Positions 9,067 through 19,201 of a stretch of DNA of 64,000 nucleotides are shown here, one piece after another. Source of the stretch: Mesostigma viride (lineage: Eukaryota; Streptophyta; Mesostigmatophyceae; Mesostigmatales; Mesostigmataceae); NCBI GenBank assembly GCA_009746045.1, contig RPFO01000670.1, forward strand, positions 700,454-764,453, given 5' to 3'. The notes under the pieces were generated by a model. The model searched no databases. It worked only from the letters and a program-made list of their open reading frames with translations, and was not told the origin of the DNA. Made by a program: the position numbers and the translations under genes. Each line of letters opens with the position of its first letter. Position 1 is the first letter of the stretch.

Positions 9067-10867
9067 ATCCTACTCTGAAAATGGAACGCAGCATGCTGGT
9101 GACCGCGCCGTCCAGCTTGCGGGCCAGGTCGGCGGTGAGGGTCCACGTCTCGGCGCCATACGTGAGAACAGGAAGGACGAGGACCTTGAACAGGTCCTGT
9201 TTCTCGATCTTGCCCAGGGGCTTGCGCCACAGGGCCCGGTACTGGCGTAAAGCGTGCCAGGCGAGGGAGATGCGATGGTCCACATCAACCTCGCAGCTGG
9301 GGAGCAGGCTGCCCAGCAGCTTAACGCGGTCCCGATACAGGACTCGAGAGCCGTCTAGGAGATAGAGGGGCGGCGCTGGGTTGGTGAGCCCAACCGCCAG
9401 GGCCTCTGTCTTCTTGCTGACCTCAAGCCCCACTGCACGGGCCTCGAGAGCCAGGCAGTCAAGCCATGTCTGCACGTGCTCAGTGTCCTCGAAGAGGGTG
9501 GTGTCGTCTGCGTAAATGATGTCTGCTAGCCGAATCTCCGTGTCCGCACCGCCATGCCAGAATTTGTTAGCAACCTGCACTCCTGGTTCCCTGCCCACGA
9601 TGCGGGCAAATCGCTTGCGCGCCTGAATCATTACGTATTCGACAACAATAATGAACAGGTAGGGCGACAGCACGCAGCCCTGCCACACACCCTTCTGTAA
9701 AGGGCATGGGGGCGTGGTCCCGTAAGAAGTGCGCACCGAAGTGGTGGACCCTTCATACAGGTTGCGGATGACAGCAATCAGGGGGCGGGGGATCCGGAAC
9801 AACTCGAGGATGTCCCAAAGCGCAGGCCAGAAAACCGAATCGAAGGCTTTGATGAAGTCCACCAGCACAAGGTGCAAAGGGGACTCACCAGGCTGAAGGC
9901 GTTGCAGTTCCTCCACCAGTCGGCGAGTAGCGAAGAGCGCCTGTACTGTGTTGCGACCTGAACGGAAGCCGTGCTGAGTCTCGCTGAGGTGACCGTCCAG
10001 GGCCGTGCGCAGGCGGTTCAGGATGAGCCGCATAAGAAGCTTGAGGGGGGCACTTTGAATGCACACCCCTCTGTAGTTGCCGGGGTCGGCAGGCGACCCC
10101 TTGTTCTTGTACAGCATCGTGCGAAAACTGTGTTGCCAGGCCGCTGGAGGTGGTTGCGACGACAGCAGAAGGCGGTTGCAGATGTCCCGGAAGAGCAGCA
10201 TAACACCTGTGTCCTCGAATTCGGCTGCAAGTTTTACAACTGCGGCCGGAATCTCGTCAGAGCCGGTGGCTGCGTCATAACGCAGGCGCTGGACCGCCTC
10301 CGTGACCTCGCGAGAGGTGAAAGGAGGCATGTCAGACGGGTCGCCAAGTGGGCCGACCAGCGGGGGGACTAGGTAGTCCGCCGCTGACCTAGGCGGGGCC
10401 GGGGGCCCAGCGGGGCCGGCCAGGGCGGCCGGGCGGGCGGCGGCGGCTGGGAGCAGGGGTGGGGGCGGCGCAGCTGTCCCCACGACCTCGGCCGTGGCCG
10501 TGGCCCAGGTACGAAGCCGCTTGGCTGGGGCGCCGGGGACGTCGTGGCGGTGGGGCCGGCCGAGGCCGTCCGGGTGCCCGAGGCGCTTGTACCAGAACCA
10601 GGCCCCCTTGCCGTCGTGCTTCTGCTGGCAGCTGCGCAGGTCCTTGACCATCTGCTGAGCATCTGCCTTCTCAGCCTGCTCGTAGGCGGCCCTCAGAGCT
10701 GCTTGCAGCCCAGGTTTGGCGATCGGATCTCTGTTGCGGCGGAGCATCTGCCTGGCGGCGACCACTGTCGGTGCGTGACGGTGGACAGCAAGCTGCCGAC
10801 GCGGAGGCAAGGTGGGGAGGGTGCGGGCAGCCAGGCGATACTTGGCGGCGACACCACGGAGGATCAC
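9002..10867 (-). CDS. Non-LTR retrotransposon reverse transcriptase (LINE C ORF2, RT part)
   Basis: An open frame of 621 codons. RT motifs in order: NYRGVCIQSAPLKLLMRLIL (about residue 250), THGFRSGRNTVQALFATRRL-type motif, VDFIKAFDSVFW (catalytic Asp), LQKGVWQGCVLSPYLFIIV and the catalytic box IIYADDTTLFED (about residue 455). The thumb region with VSKKTEALAVGL and VKLLGSLLPS follows. It reverse-transcribes element RNA primed by the nicked target. The frame opens at a GTG codon that overlaps the stop of the endonuclease ORF, so it is better viewed as the second half of a single ORF2 broken, or joined, by a -1 shift. The frame ends early through a frameshift at about 9010. Confidence 0.93.
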   Translation of the reverse strand: MILRGVAAKYRLAARTLPTLPPRRQLAVHRHAPTVVAARQMLRRNRDPIAKPGLQAALRAAYEQAEKADAQQMVKDLRSCQQKHDGKGAWFWYKRLGHPDGLGRPHRHDVPGAPAKRLRTWATATAEVVGTAAPPPPLLPAAAARPAALAGPAGPPAPPRSAADYLVPPLVGPLGDPSDMPPFTSREVTEAVQRLRYDAATGSDEIPAAVVKLAAEFEDTGVMLLFRDICNRLLLSSQPPPAAWQHSFRTMLYKNKGSPADPGNYRGVCIQSAPLKLLMRLILNRLRTALDGHLSETQHGFRSGRNTVQALFATRRLVEELQRLQPGESPLHLVLVDFIKAFDSVFWPALWDILELFRIPRPLIAVIRNLYEGSTTSVRTSYGTTPPCPLQKGVWQGCVLSPYLFIIVVEYVMIQARKRFARIVGREPGVQVANKFWHGGADTEIRLADIIYADDTTLFEDTEHVQTWLDCLALEARAVGLEVSKKTEALAVGLTNPAPPLYLLDGSRVLYRDRVKLLGSLLPSCEVDVDHRISLAWHALRQYRALWRKPLGKIEKQDLFKVLVLPVLTYGAETWTLTADLARKLDGAVTSMLRSIFRVGYAAHVRNEDLYQGMPYITSTN

Positions 10868-12216
10868 TGAAATATCCCCCGGCGGCGGAATGGCGTGTAA
10901 CTGCTGTCGGCTGCCCCGGCGTCGAATACGGCCAGGAAATCATCCCTGTGCGACATAGCGGCCTGCTCTGCTGCTGACATCTTGTCGGCATCCTTCAGCA
11001 CAATCCGGAGCACTTTCAGATCTGGCTGAGGTGCCAGCTGTCGCGACGGTTTCACCCCAGGAAACCGCAATCTGATGCGAGCGAGCACGAGACGATGATC
11101 AGATTCCACCGTGCTGACAGAATCTTGCAGGACGCGAGCATCGACAACTGAGGGGCGCTGAGCCCGACGTACGCAGACATAATCAAGGCACACCACCCGA
11201 TCCGACGGCCCAAAAAAGGTGGCCAGCTGCTCAGCGGGGCGTGCGAAAGAAGCATTGCATGCAACCAGCGCAGATTCTGCCAGCAGATTCGCAAATAAAG
11301 GCGTGTTACCGTTGGCTGTCGTGTTGGTTGGGGAATACTGAGCGCCCCCAGTGCCAACTGGCAGCGTGGCGTTGGCGTCGAGCAGCATAACCAGGAAGTG
11401 CCGAGCTGGGATGTTGGCCTCCTCCTCCTTGAGGGCGTCGAAGAAGGCCTCACGTTCCGCCTGAGCTCGACCCGCATGTGGTGCATATCCCACGATAACG
11501 GTTAGCGTGTGGTGTGAATGGCCCTCAGTGGCCGAAAAAGTGGCCACTAGCACACGCGGGGACCGCAGCACGATGGACTGGAGCTGCTCTGATGCTGCCG
11601 GCGAGCACAAGAGGCCCACACCACCTTGGCCCGGCGCGTCGCCGCCACCATAGTGGAACCGCCAGCCTGCACGCAGGTCGTCGACCAGCAGACCGTTGAC
11701 CGCGTGCTGAGGGTCAACGGTGCGTCGGTGCTCCTGGACTCCAAGAACAGCGATCTTGTTGTCGGCGCACAGGGCGATCAGCTCGTCGACGCGTTGGCGT
11801 GCTGGGGTGCCGCCGCTCGTAGAAGGATCTGCAGGGAGGGTGCGCACGTTAAAACTTGCAATACCAAGAATGGGCCGTTGCCCTATTAGCGGGGGGGTGG
11901 GGGTGGGGGTGGGGGTGGAGAAGGGTAGTGCTGGAGGTGGGGGGGGGGGGGGAGGGGGAGGGTGGCGATTGGGGTTAATGCTTGTCAACGCATGGAGGCT
12001 TTCTTTCAGGACGGATATGCGTCGTCTCCGTCCTGGCTGGGGTCGCCGGCGTGTCGACTGGGCCTCATCCCGCTCAAGGCGGGCTAGGAGGCGTGTGAGG
12101 CTGGTAAATTGGCGGGAAGGTTGACCGTGGCGTGCCTGGCGACCTTGCATCCTGATCATGCTCGCACGGTGCGACATGAGGATGGAAAGGGGCTTGTTTA
12201 TAAAGGCTGTGCCCAA
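10864..12216 (-). CDS. APE-type endonuclease part of LINE C ORF2
   Basis: An open frame of 450 codons. After a basic, proline-rich N-terminal region (the poly-Pro comes from a G run at about 11938-11955), it has the exonuclease/endonuclease/phosphatase fold signatures: LGIASFNVRTL, AVLGVQEHRR (Glu), GVGLLCSP, TVIVGYAPH, FLVMLLDANA (Asp/Asn pair), LDYVCVRR and VESDHRLVLARI (Asp-His). This enzyme nicks the target for TPRT. Its stop (TGA, 10864-10866) overlaps the RT frame by -1. The start ATG lies 36 bp after the ORF1 stop, typical L1-like spacing. Confidence 0.9.
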   Translation of the reverse strand: MGTAFINKPLSILMSHRASMIRMQGRQARHGQPSRQFTSLTRLLARLERDEAQSTRRRPQPGRRRRISVLKESLHALTSINPNRHPPPPPPPPPPALPFSTPTPTPTPPLIGQRPILGIASFNVRTLPADPSTSGGTPARQRVDELIALCADNKIAVLGVQEHRRTVDPQHAVNGLLVDDLRAGWRFHYGGGDAPGQGGVGLLCSPAASEQLQSIVLRSPRVLVATFSATEGHSHHTLTVIVGYAPHAGRAQAEREAFFDALKEEEANIPARHFLVMLLDANATLPVGTGGAQYSPTNTTANGNTPLFANLLAESALVACNASFARPAEQLATFFGPSDRVVCLDYVCVRRAQRPSVVDARVLQDSVSTVESDHRLVLARIRLRFPGVKPSRQLAPQPDLKVLRIVLKDADKMSAAEQAAMSHRDDFLAVFDAGAADSSYTPFRRRGIFQ

Positions 12217-12251
12217 AGCCTATTGTACCGCGAGGCCGCGAGGGTGTGCCC

Positions 12252-12693
12252 TTACCGGGCGCCATCCATACCCGGGACGTGCGTAGACGATGATGACGCA
12301 GCTGGGGCGGGCCTGGTACGGCCCGACTTGTGCCGCTTGTTAGGAGCCTGCGCCTCCGTGCGCTGGCCGTTGATGAATAGCACGGGGGTGTCGTGGACGA
12401 GGCGGACGTAGACCTTCTGGCCTCATTCCTGGCCTTGATCGCCACGTCGCTGCCCAGCAGACCATTCTTGATGACTAGCTGGGCCGGTGAGAGGAGGTCG
12501 TCGAGGCTCGGCGCGTTTCTCCCACCTAGGAGCTTGCGGGCCTGGAGTACCTTCACCTTGCTGGCCACATTCGCGAAGGTCACCCGGATGGGGCCAGGCT
12601 GGCCCGCCATCCAGGCTGCCGACTCAATGCGGATGCGTTCGTTGCCCAGATTCAGCCGGCCCACGATGAGGCTGTGGTACAGGCGTTGCGCTA
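12252..12693 (-). pseudogene. LINE C ORF1 C-terminal part
   Basis: The 5'-truncated ORF1. The minus strand starts with LAQRLYHSLIVGRLNLGNER, then IRVTFANVASKVKVLQARKL, SLDDLLSPAQLVIKNGL, a one-base frameshift near 12420, then VRLVHDTPVLFINGQRTEAQ, stop at about 12252. The pattern (beta strand, helix, P-A-Q/L-rich helix, closing strands) matches the L1 ORF1p-like RRM and C-terminal domains and parallels the A-family protein. Confidence 0.7.
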
Positions 12694-12830
12694 GCCCTGC
12701 ATGGTACGAAGATTCTAAGGACCTATGCGTGGTAAACCCTACATTCAGGGCCTGACGTAGCATCCTGGTTACCGTGCCAGGGATACATATGTGATATGTG
12801 TTACCTATACTCACAAAGGAGATATGTTCA
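12694..12830 (-). mobile_element. B-family LINE fragment, upstream half
   Basis: It continues the B copy of 7983-8491 beyond the LINE C insertion. The minus strand encodes TRMLRQALNVGFTTHRSLES, as also found at 26740-26800. The right edge (12780-12830) has a degenerate version of the A/B 3' end (ATATGTG...TACTC...GGAG). Confidence 0.75.
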
Positions 12831-13422
12831 TCTCAAAAGAAGAGATAAATCAATGCCGTGCAAACGACATGTGTTTAATCTTGTGAAAACTATCAAATTG
12901 CCATTGGCTCTCTATTATAAATTTGAATAACATTGGTTTGACACCCATCCCGTACGAAAAATGCACGATCACGCAAGTACTTACAGACGCAGTCAAGGAC
13001 GTCAAGGGCTGCTTCGGTGTCTACTCTTGTAACTGTACCGTGAGCGGGTCCCTGCTTTGTTAGTACAACAATCTACCGATGCTATGTAACGGTGACCACT
13101 TGGTGCTAACGAGCTGAGCATGAGATATGCCGTCAAATCATCCTGTGTAATTATGCGAGCTCTCACTTCAGGGTGATTCTGGTAAAACCCTCCCCCCGTT
13201 ATTGGCAAACCATAGTGGCATATTCACGGAAAGCCCCCACGGAACTTGCGACAGTGACAGCTCATCGGAGGCAAGGCTGGAAATGTACCATGTGAGGTCT
13301 ACAGCTGGAGCCTTCACATCATTCGCAGTCGGGTTCTTTCCAAAGGCTGGCCACCAGTGGCCAGGCAAAACTTCCATCCACTTTGCACATGAACCGAAAT
13401 CCTGTGTCGGACGCTCAATGTC
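12831..13422. other. Intergenic or 3' UTR, nothing recognised
   Basis: AT-rich sequence then the 3' flank of the TMEM184-like gene. No conserved ORF. A GTAAG directly after the last codons of that gene leaves a small chance of a further 3' exon here, but no matching coding segment was recognised. Confidence 0.5.
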
Positions 13423-16402
13423 TTACCCATCCAGAGAAATTTCCTGAAGACCCTCTCTGGCAGATGCCCCTGATGCGGCCGCAGCGTCCTGCCCACTTCC
13501 AGTTGCGCCCCTAAACGGGTTATCTGCCACAGCAGATGCAAAGGGGTTCCCGGCATCTGCCTCAAACTGATTCCCAGAGGTGCCCACAAAGGGATTTCCA
13601 GAATCCCCCTCAAAAGGGTTGTCAGACCCGGCCAAGAAGGGGTTATCAGACGCAGCTGCAAACGGGTTGTCAGAGACAGCCGCAAACGGGTCTTCAGAAA
13701 CCCCCACCAAGGGATTGTCGGAACCGGCCAGGAAGGGGTTCTCAGAAGCGGCCTCAAACGGGTTGTCTGAAACAGCCGCGTAAGGGTCTGTAGATTCAGC
13801 CTCAAGCGGGGTGTCAGAGCCAGACAGGAAGGGGTTCTCAGAAGCAGCCTCAAGCGGGGTGTCAGCGACAGCCAAGAAGGGGTTGCCCGAAGTAGCCGCG
13901 AATGGGTTGTCAGAAACGGCGGCGAAAGGGTCTGCAGAGGCAGCCTCAAGCGGTGCACCAGAGCCAGCCAGGAAGGGGTTCTCAGAAGAGGCCACCCCCG
14001 CGAAAGGGTCTGCAGAGGCAGCCTCAAGCGGTGCACCAGAGCCAGCCAGGAAGGGGTTCTCAGAAGAGGCCACCCCCGCGAAAGGGTCTGCAGAGGCAGC
14101 CTCAAGCGGCGCATCAGAGAGAGCCAGGAAGGGGTTCTCAGAAGAGGCCACCCCCGCGAAAGGGTCTGCAGAGGCAGCCTCAAGCGGCGCATCAGAGAGA
14201 GCCAGGAAGGGGTTCTCAGAAGATGCCACCGCCGCGAAAGGGTCTGCAGAGGCAGCCTCAAGCGGGGTGTCAGCGCCAGCCAAGAAGGGGTTGTCTGAAG
14301 CAGCGGCGAAAGGGTTCTCGGAAGCATCCGCAAAAGGGTCTGCTGAGGCAGTCTCCACCAGCTTGTCAGAGCCAGCCAAAAAGGGGTTCTCAGATGCAGC
14401 CTCAAGTGGCGTGCCCGAGCCAGCCAGGAAGGGGTTCTCGGAAGAAGAAGCCACCACCGCGAAAGGGTCTGCAGAAACAGCGTCAAGCGGGGTGTCGGCG
14501 GTAGCCAGGAAAGGGTTCTCCGAAGCAGCCGAGAGTGATTCTGCTGAGGAAGCCGCCCATGGGTTCACAGGCTCAGCCTCAAACGGATTCCCAGGCTCAG
14601 CCGCAAACGGGTTACCAGAGACAACAGAAGGCTCCTCAACAGGCTCAGGGACAACCTCAGGGACAACCTCAGGTACGTTCTCAGGGCCAGGAATGTCAGC
14701 AACCCCAGGTATTTCTGGAACCACAGGCAGAGCTGCCTCAAACGGAGTCACAGGCTCAGCCTCCACACCCTGCTCTGGTGCAGCCTCTGGCACCCGCTCC
14801 ACGGCCACCTCCTGCGCCACCTCCTGCGCCGCCTCCACAACAACTGGAACAACGGCCTCTTGGACAGCCTCAGGGGCAGACTCGGGAACTGCAGATACTG
14901 GGTCCTCCGGTGCAGCCTCCGGGCTAGTCACTTCCACCGCTGAGACAACGGCATCTGGAATAGCCTCCGGGGCACTCTCCGCAGTAGCAGCAGCAGCAGC
15001 AGCAGGGGTGGTCTGCAGAACTGGCTCACGGGCAGCATCCATGGTGACCTCCTCGGGGGTCTCAAAGGGATTTCCGAGGGCCTCAGCAACAACAGCTTCC
15101 GCAGGCCCAGCCGACGGGGCAACAACCGCAGCACTGACAACAGGCGGCATGCTGCTGCCTGCATCGGCGGGCGTACTAGATGGCTCTGGCGCACCACCCT
15201 CTGGCACATGCTCTGGGAGCAGCGCGTCATCCAGCGGTGCCAGCGGGTCGTCCCGGCTCACGCGCCGCTCTCGCAGCAAGCATGTCGGGCTGCGCACGTC
15301 CTCGTCGTCGTCCTCTGGCTCCGGCGGCGGCGTGGCGATCTCCGCCAGCGCCTTGCTGTTGCCCACCAGCAAAACCTCGTCGATGTTCGGCGCCGCCGAC
15401 ATGACCTGGACGCGGGGGGGTGCGCTCGCGGGGGTGGTTGGACCTGACGCGACGCGCAGCACGGCTGTGTTCAAAGCGGTGGGCGTGGATGCGGTGAAGC
15501 TCGTGCGCGCAGCAGGCGCGGGCGGAAGGGGAATGCCCTTGATCGCTGAGAGGATCGCCTCCGTATGCGCACCAGCAGCAGCGGCCGGGCGTGGAGGCAG
15601 CGGCTCAGGAGGAGCCACCGTGATCTCCTCCACCGCATCCTCTTCATCCTCCTCGTCGGGGTCCTCAAACGGGTTGCGCGACCGTGGCGCCTTCTCAATC
15701 TCGCCCCCCTCCTCGTACAGCGGGTTCTCCCGCGTGGCAAACGGGTTCCCACCGGCTGCCTCAGGGTCATCTGAGCGGCCCACCCCGTCCTCGCCCAGCG
15801 GCACCTCGTGCAGCTCATCCTCATCCTCCACCTCGTGCTCACCCTCGCCCTCGCCCTCAATAATCTCCCCATTGGGCCCGTACACCGCCACCTCCACGCC
15901 CTCGTCCACGGCCGGCAGTTCACCCTCCGCAGTGGAGTTGGAAGAGCTGGCCGCGCCTGCCGCTGCACCGGCACCCGCCGCACCGGCGGCTGCGGCCCCT
16001 CGCCGGCCCGCGACGAGCGAGACGCCCTTCCTGATTCCCTTGCGCATCTTCTTGCCCGTCACCTTGAGCCCCGTGGCGACCTTGTGGCCCGCCTCGGTGA
16101 CCAAGTGCCCTGCGCCCTTGACGCCGCCGGTGACCACCTGGCCTGCCTCAACCACCTTGTGGCCCACCATGGCCACCGCGCTGGTCTCGTTCTGCTGGCG
16201 CGCTTCACGCGCGTCCTCCATCTCCTTGCCCAGCGGCACGAACGTGCGCACGCGCACGCTGGCCTTGGGCACCATGCGGTCGTCGTCCGAGTAGAGCACG
16301 TAGTTGCGGTACACGGGCGCAAAGTTGTGGAACGTGTCGGATACAACGTCGTTCATGCTGAACGCGTGGCCGATCGACTTCTTCAGACCGGCCGCCGTCT
16401 TT

Positions 16403-16439
<37 letters not shown>

Positions 16440-19201
16440 GGGCAACAAGCATTACAATGGATTAATAAAACGAATTGTTGACTACTGGGGCACTGTAACG
16501 GTGAAGAGCACTTGACAGCCCCCTATTCCACATAGTGGTACATGGCTGGCAGCAGTACACAATGCTCTCCCGTGCTTAACACGACGGAAGCAAAGGGGTG
16601 TTCCTGGGACAACGGTGGCGCGCACTGGAGCATTCAGGTAAGTCACTAGTTGATGCCCATCCTCATGCTGGCAGATCGTGCGTGTCTGCCTGCGCAAACG
16701 CTTACCCCCGAGTGCGAGTATTCCCTCCACGGGAACGCGTACGTGTGCAGCACCGCGGCGATGGCCATCTCCACGCAGAGCATGAAGTCCTGGATCTCGC
16801 GCGCGTCCTCATGCGAGTTAACCATGTTGAATGACATAAGCAGCGTGATGACGAGACCTTGCCAGTAGGTCATGAAGACCACGGCCTTGACGACAAGGAA
16901 CTTGTAGACGGGCTTGTAAGGCGCGAGGATCTCCTTGGTGGCCAGGTAGAAGAGGCCGAGTGCGTAGAGCGCGATCGTGTACGTGACATTGTAGATGATG
17001 GTCAGGTACAGATAGCCGCCCGCAGGGGAGAAGTCGCCCTCCTCGTAGTGGCCCACGCCGTCCAGGATGAGCGCGATGGCCGCGCAGATAGGCTTGGTGA
17101 TCACAAACAGCAACGCGCCCTGCTTGACCTGGCGCAGGAATTTGCTGCAGGGAAAAAGGAGGCGCGCAATGCAAGCATGAATCAGTGAGTGGCAGGCCGG
17201 CAAACTGATCCAGGGGGGCAGGGCCTGAAAAGTCGCTTTGGCCAGAGAAGAAAGAATGCTGAACCACATGCTGGCTTTGGGCGGGCTGAAACAAAAAAGC
17301 TACATTGATTTATATTGTTGGAATTATTGTTGCATGATTGAAGTTATAAATTTCTTGTTAATACAGACTAGCATGATCAAGCTTCAGCTTAAATACATTG
17401 AGTACTGCCAAAAGTATCTTTGTCACTAAACTTCCTGCTCAATCTAGCACATTTGGCGTGTCAGTTCCAAAAGCATAATGGTAGTAACATGGTAGAAATA
17501 TCAGTGGCACATAATTCTACACGAATCACCAACAATGCCGCGTAATGGCAGTTGCTTATTATGTAATCATAGAATGAAAGCCTTGGCTATGCATGTTTCA
17601 TGGCAAGTGCCTCAACCATTCATAAATTTGAGACAGTTCATCCACGGTGCTGGCCATGTGGGCCATATACACATAGTACAATGCAACCCAACGAGCAAAC
17701 CAAAAGCCTGCAAAAATACAATCCATTCCTCCATGCATGGCCATCGAGTTGGACATGTGGTACAGGATGCATCATAAACATAGCATCTTTGCAGCCATTA
17801 ATATTGCACCCAAACAATACACACATGTAGAAATTAAAGCATGATTCCTGCAAGATTGCAAGTGGCCTAAACCTGCGCATGCAGATTTACATAACTTCCA
17901 TGCTTTAAGTGTTTGTCCTGTAAGCCATTGAACAAAGTGGTGCTTGCCAGAAACATCTGCGCTTCCTCAGGATACCAAGTTATACAGCCCAACAAATGCC
18001 TGAAGCCAGCAAAAAGGAGATGGGCGCCCACATAGTGCCCATCTCGCCGGTCCAGAAAAAAAATGGAAGCTGGTAAGCATCTTGTACTGTGTTAGTGAAT
18101 TACGAGATAATGTTGACCAATTCCCCGGGCAGGAATATCTTTGAATATCACGCATGCTTACCCATTCACAGTCATGACTGGGAAGCAGCAGGTGCCAGTC
18201 GCCCATGACGGCATGATAATTTTCTGGTCCAAGCTTGATGTTACTGCTCCTGGGCCACCTAGGTAGGCGAAGCAAAGGGACAGGAAGTTGTAGATTACCC
18301 ACGCTTCATAGCTGTTCACACACGCACATACATGTAAGGGAAGATTTACAAGAGAACATCCAGAGGAATAATTCAGGAGATTGAGATATCAGATGAGGTG
18401 CATGAGACAAACACAATAACAAACCAACCCCATCACATGGCTATCGACACACGAATAACAAACAATCCAAAAACTTGCGATTCCATAATAGGGTCAGAAG
18501 ACAAAAGCAAGCTACAAGTCAAGATTACATGTGCAACCCAGGACTGGCAACAGCATTTGCCAGCGATGATGACAAGTTTGCAGGAAAGACATGGCATACC
18601 TTGCACATGATATGTAAAGCATGGCACGACAGTCCTGGAGAACAAAATGCATCTAAATTTTAATCTTAGCAGCGATTCCACATCTGGAGCAAACAGCTGG
18701 AGCAAAGAGTGCTGATGACAGTATTTATTTAGATATACTTAACCCCCAAACACGATAAAACAAGCTGCTTATAATGGGCAAAACAAACACGCTTACCATT
18801 CGCGTATAGTATCAAACAAAACTGCGTCGCTCTCGAATATAAGCGACACAAATGACGTCACCGCGTATACCTGTAACAGCAGAAGAGAGCCATCAGTATG
18901 CACAACAACATGAGTGATAGATTCAGCACTCGAATTACCTACAACGGACAATCGAAAGAAAACAACTGGCAAAATTACGTGCTCGGTACGAATAAAATGG
19001 AACGACAGCAATGGTAATAATCCAAAGCGGATGTATTGGAAAACTTACCGGAACCATGAAAATGATCCTGACGATGTACCGCTGATACATCGGCTCGGTG
19101 TAGTTCCGAAGGTGATTGTAAATGTGGGTACAGGATATAATCCATGCAAGAATCGCAAACCCGCAAGCTGCGTATTTCGGGGCATCATCATGTAACCCCA
19201 T
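13423..19201 (-). CDS. TMEM184/LAZ1-like seven-TM protein with giant NPF/DPF-repeat tail
   Basis: Five exons: 19201-19049, 18870-18797, 18311-18162, 17144-16706 and 16398-13423. All introns are GT-AG, phases agree, and the total is 1263 residues. The first ~272 residues form the Solute_trans_a (TMEM184, organic solute transporter alpha, Arabidopsis LAZ1) membrane domain. Landmarks are ISCTHIYNHLRNYTEPMYQR and RIIFMVP, FDTIRECYEAW across an exon join, YNFLSLCFAYLGGPGAV, PSWATGTCCFPVMTVNG, KQGALLFVITKPICAA, GDFSPAGGYLYLTIIYNVTY and VVFMTYWQGL. A conserved post-TM segment follows (SIGHAFSMNDVVSDTFHNFA, residue ~285). The rest (~990 residues, one exon) is acidic and low-complexity, with about 25 NPF and about 8 DPF motifs, dense in the last 430 residues. 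In known proteins NPF binds EH domains and DPF binds the AP2 appendage, so a role in endocytic or vacuolar membrane traffic is inferred. The start ATG is the first in exon 1. Confidence 0.9.
16406..16438. repeat. 33-bp homopolymer G run (poly-C on the gene strand)
   Basis: A run of 33 G. On the minus (gene) strand it is poly-C lying 7 bases upstream of the AATAAAG/ACG acceptor of the last TMEM184-gene exon, so it is the polypyrimidine tract of intron 4. Its length may be inexact, since homopolymers are error-prone in sequencing. Confidence 0.9.

Larger units (their letters stand above)
8492..12693 (-). mobile_element. LINE C: ORF1 (partial), APE endonuclease, RT; inserted into B
   Basis: A 4.2-kb L1-like element read on the minus strand: C-terminal ORF1 (12693-12252), endonuclease ORF (12216-10864), reverse transcriptase ORF (10867-9002), the C-terminus in another frame (9066-8686), a ~145-bp 3' UTR containing a short CATC run, a hairpin (8523-8543; stem GTG-CTCCC, loop CAAC on the sense strand) and a TTAA-repeat tail (8491-8518). 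It is flanked by the 9-bp repeat GCCCTGCAT at 8483-8491 and 12694-12702. It is truncated within ORF1. Frameshifts between ORFs and near 9010 mean this copy is probably inactive. Confidence 0.92.

Noticed and set aside
13811-16294. 827-codon plus-strand frame opposite the NPF tail
   Set aside because: Shadow of the GC-rich, repetitive minus-strand exon; low-complexity Ser/Gly/Ala with no homology.
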